From an uncultured Acetatifactor sp. (lineage in GTDB: Bacteria > Bacillota > Clostridia > Lachnospirales > Lachnospiraceae): DNA of 31,870 nucleotides. The notes under the pieces were generated by a model. The model had not been told where the DNA came from. It searched no databases and saw only the letters and a program-made list of their open reading frames with translations. Below, piece after piece: positions 30,703-31,870 of this stretch (positions are counted from its first letter, which is position 1; each line of letters opens with the position of its first letter). The stretch is from assembly GCA_910586485.1 (NCBI GenBank), contig CAJUIA010000041.1, positions 1 through 31,870 on the forward strand, written 5' to 3'. A program made the translations under genes and the position numbers.

Positions 30703-31791
30703 ATGGCAGACGAAAAGCTGAACACGAGCCCGGAGGAAAATCCCCAGCCCAGCCTGTTCGATACGGGCCCGGCTGAGGCTCCTACCCCGGAGGCTCCCAC
30801 GCCGGAGCCCCCGGCCCCGGAGAACGCCCCCGAGCAGACTGGCGGCGAACCACCCGCCCAGGATGCCCCGGCTGGTGCTCCCGGCGAGGTGAGTGTATCC
30901 GCTGACCAGATTGAAAAGCTGATGGCGGAGCGCCGGGCGGCGGAACGTGCGGAGGTGGAAAAGAACGAGCCGCCCGAACCGGAACAGCCGCCCACCCCGG
31001 CCCCGGAGGAAAAGGCCCCCGCCAAAAAGGGAAAGGCCGCCGAGGAAAAAACGCCCACCCCGGAGGATAAGCCCAAGGGCAGGCGTGGCCGCAAGCCGAA
31101 GGAGGAAAAAGCGGAGCCCGGCAAGCCGGGAGGGACGGGGGCCCGCCGTGGCCGCCAGGCCAAGGCTGACAAGGCGGCCACGGACAAGCCCCCGTCCCCA
31201 CCTCGAGACAAAATGTCCCAAAGCAAAGGGACAAAAGCCGCCACGGTAAAGGGCAAAGAAGAGGCCCCCGCCGCTCCCCAGCCTGCGCCGGAAGCGCCGC
31301 CCCAGCCCCGTGACGCGACCCGCGCCGAAAAGGAAGAGATTGTTTATCTCAACCTCTCGGAGCTGTTCCCGTTCAAAGACCATCCCTTTGGTGTCCGTGA
31401 CGATGCGGAAATGAAAGGGCTTGTGGAGTCCGTCAAGGACAACGGCGTACACCAGCCCGCGCTGGTGCGTCCCCGGGAGGGCGGCGGCTATGAAATCATC
31501 GCGGGCCACCGCCGCCAGCGGGCCAGTGAGCTGGCCGGGTTTGCAAATATGCCTTGTATCGTCCGCAACATGACGGATGACGAGGCCATCCTTGCTTGCC
31601 GAAACGCGCAACCCCGGAAGTGGCGCGAAAAAACGGAGGCGCGTGCTTCTCTTTACGCATCCTCCGTTTCTTTAGCCGCTTTCATCGCTTGGATCATGGC
31701 TTCTACAATTTTTAATTCTTTTTCGTCCAGGGCGTTGAGCATGGCGTCAATCCGCTTTCTGCACTCGCTCCCTCTATTCTTGGACGGATAG
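30703..31791 (+). CDS. ParB/Spo0J-like partition protein, 3'-truncated and chimeric
   Basis: The frame has 362 codons but only about 298 look native. Residues 1-200 are Pro/Glu/Ala/Lys-rich and disordered, typical of ParB-like proteins of Lachnospiraceae integrative elements. A ParB N-terminal domain follows: LNLSELFPFKDHPFGVRDD, the ESVKDNGVHQP segment and the GHRRQRA box, as used for CTP/DNA handling. It runs normally to DDEAILA (ending at 31596) and then turns into unrelated sequence. From about 31628 on it is antisense to the XRE-like gene. The rest of the ParB core and its helix-turn-helix are absent. AAAGGAGG lies 8 bases upstream. GC content is clearly higher than the neighbouring chromosome. 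It is most likely an inactive remnant of an element. Confidence 0.75.
   Translation: MADEKLNTSPEENPQPSLFDTGPAEAPTPEAPTPEPPAPENAPEQTGGEPPAQDAPAGAPGEVSVSADQIEKLMAERRAAERAEVEKNEPPEPEQPPTPAPEEKAPAKKGKAAEEKTPTPEDKPKGRRGRKPKEEKAEPGKPGGTGARRGRQAKADKAATDKPPSPPRDKMSQSKGTKAATVKGKEEAPAAPQPAPEAPPQPRDATRAEKEEIVYLNLSELFPFKDHPFGVRDDAEMKGLVESVKDNGVHQPALVRPREGGGYEIIAGHRRQRASELAGFANMPCIVRNMTDDEAILACRNAQPRKWREKTEARASLYASSVSLAAFIAWIMASTIFNSFSSRALSMASIRFLHSLPLFLDG
31628..31669 (-). terminator. Terminator of the XRE-like gene
   Basis: On the minus strand AAACGGAGG (31669-31661) pairs with CCTCCGTTT (31639-31631), with inner GCGT/ACGC pairing, followed by six T (31633-31628). It includes the stop codon at 31653-31655. 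Confidence 0.75.
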
Positions 31792-31870
31792 AAATATTGA
31801 TCTACCGATATATCGAACATTGTCACCATCTGATAAAAGGTGTTGAGGCTGGGGTGCTGGCCGTCATTCT
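31653..31870 (-). CDS. XRE-family regulator, C-terminal part (runs off the window)
   Basis: The minus strand from the window edge to TAA at 31653-31655 encodes 71 residues. They begin NDGQHPSLNTFYQMV, which matches the end of the XRE helix-turn-helix in clostridial regulators (GQHPSLxxF), and continue TMFDISVDQYFYP. A coil with the segment LDEKELKIVEAMIQAMKAAKE follows. The DNA-binding N-terminus lies outside the window. It faces the truncated ParB gene tail to tail, and its own terminator is present and intact. Such regulators are common on integrative elements, where they control excision or transfer. Confidence 0.72.
   Translation of the reverse strand, partial: NDGQHPSLNTFYQMVTMFDISVDQYFYPSKNRGSECRKRIDAMLNALDEKELKIVEAMIQAMKAAKETEDA

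Noticed and set aside
30562..31611. 349-codon minus-strand frame opposite the ParB-like gene
   Set aside because: It is Gly/Arg/Leu-rich low-complexity antisense of the Pro/Glu/Lys-rich tail and covers the terminator at 30575-30610.

Overview
The window looks like a chromosomal segment of an anaerobic, low-to-mid GC Firmicute, most likely a gut Clostridia/Lachnospiraceae member. The signs are strong AGGAGG-type ribosome sites, TTG/GTG starts, extended -10 promoters (TGn-TATAAT type), a rubredoxin, a LytTR/GHKL two-component pair and a Lachnospiraceae-style ParB. The taxon is an inference from gene style, not from a marker gene.

Layout. Positions 1-6600 hold small housekeeping and accessory genes, all on +: a P-loop kinase, a FapA/DUF342 protein, a nucleoside phosphorylase, an unknown Cys-tailed protein, a DUF3788 protein, a GNAT and a Zn-ribbon NUDIX. 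Two decayed gene remnants lie among them (3441-3617 on +, about 6307-6600 on -). Positions 6674-9103 are AT-rich and hold an unrecognised 387-residue protein (-) divergent from a SIR2-like protein (+), a possible defence islet. Then come a DUF6056 membrane protein, a DUF1848 protein, and a LytTR regulator plus soluble GHKL kinase followed by two half-ABC exporters. A CE1-like esterase (-) converges on the transporters. A TSUP exporter (-) is divergent from a TetR-type regulator, with a palindrome between the exporter's -35 and -10.

The most notable part is 20247-28492. A clear extended -10 promoter leads into a five-gene operon: SWIM zinc-finger protein, DUF5691-like protein, MoxR-type AAA ATPase, DUF5682-like protein and VWA protein. 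The AAA/VWA pair suggests an ATP-driven chaperone or remodelling machine. The SWIM and DUF5691-like proteins may recognise or scaffold, and the DUF5682-like protein has a His/Glu/His motif pattern resembling TraB/EreA-type hydrolases. I know of no experimentally assigned function for this gene set. Strong intercistronic hairpins precede the VWA gene, and the last 13 bases of one repeat element recur before the AAA gene.

Downstream are a CheY-like single-domain receiver preceded by a 12-bp hairpin with a T-run, a GNAT, an MGMT-like protein, a two-TM small protein and a strong terminator. The last 1.2 kb is GC-rich: a proline-rich ParB-like gene cut off inside its ParB domain, which runs antisense into the 3' end of an XRE-type regulator. 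This looks like the scar of a rearranged integrative element.
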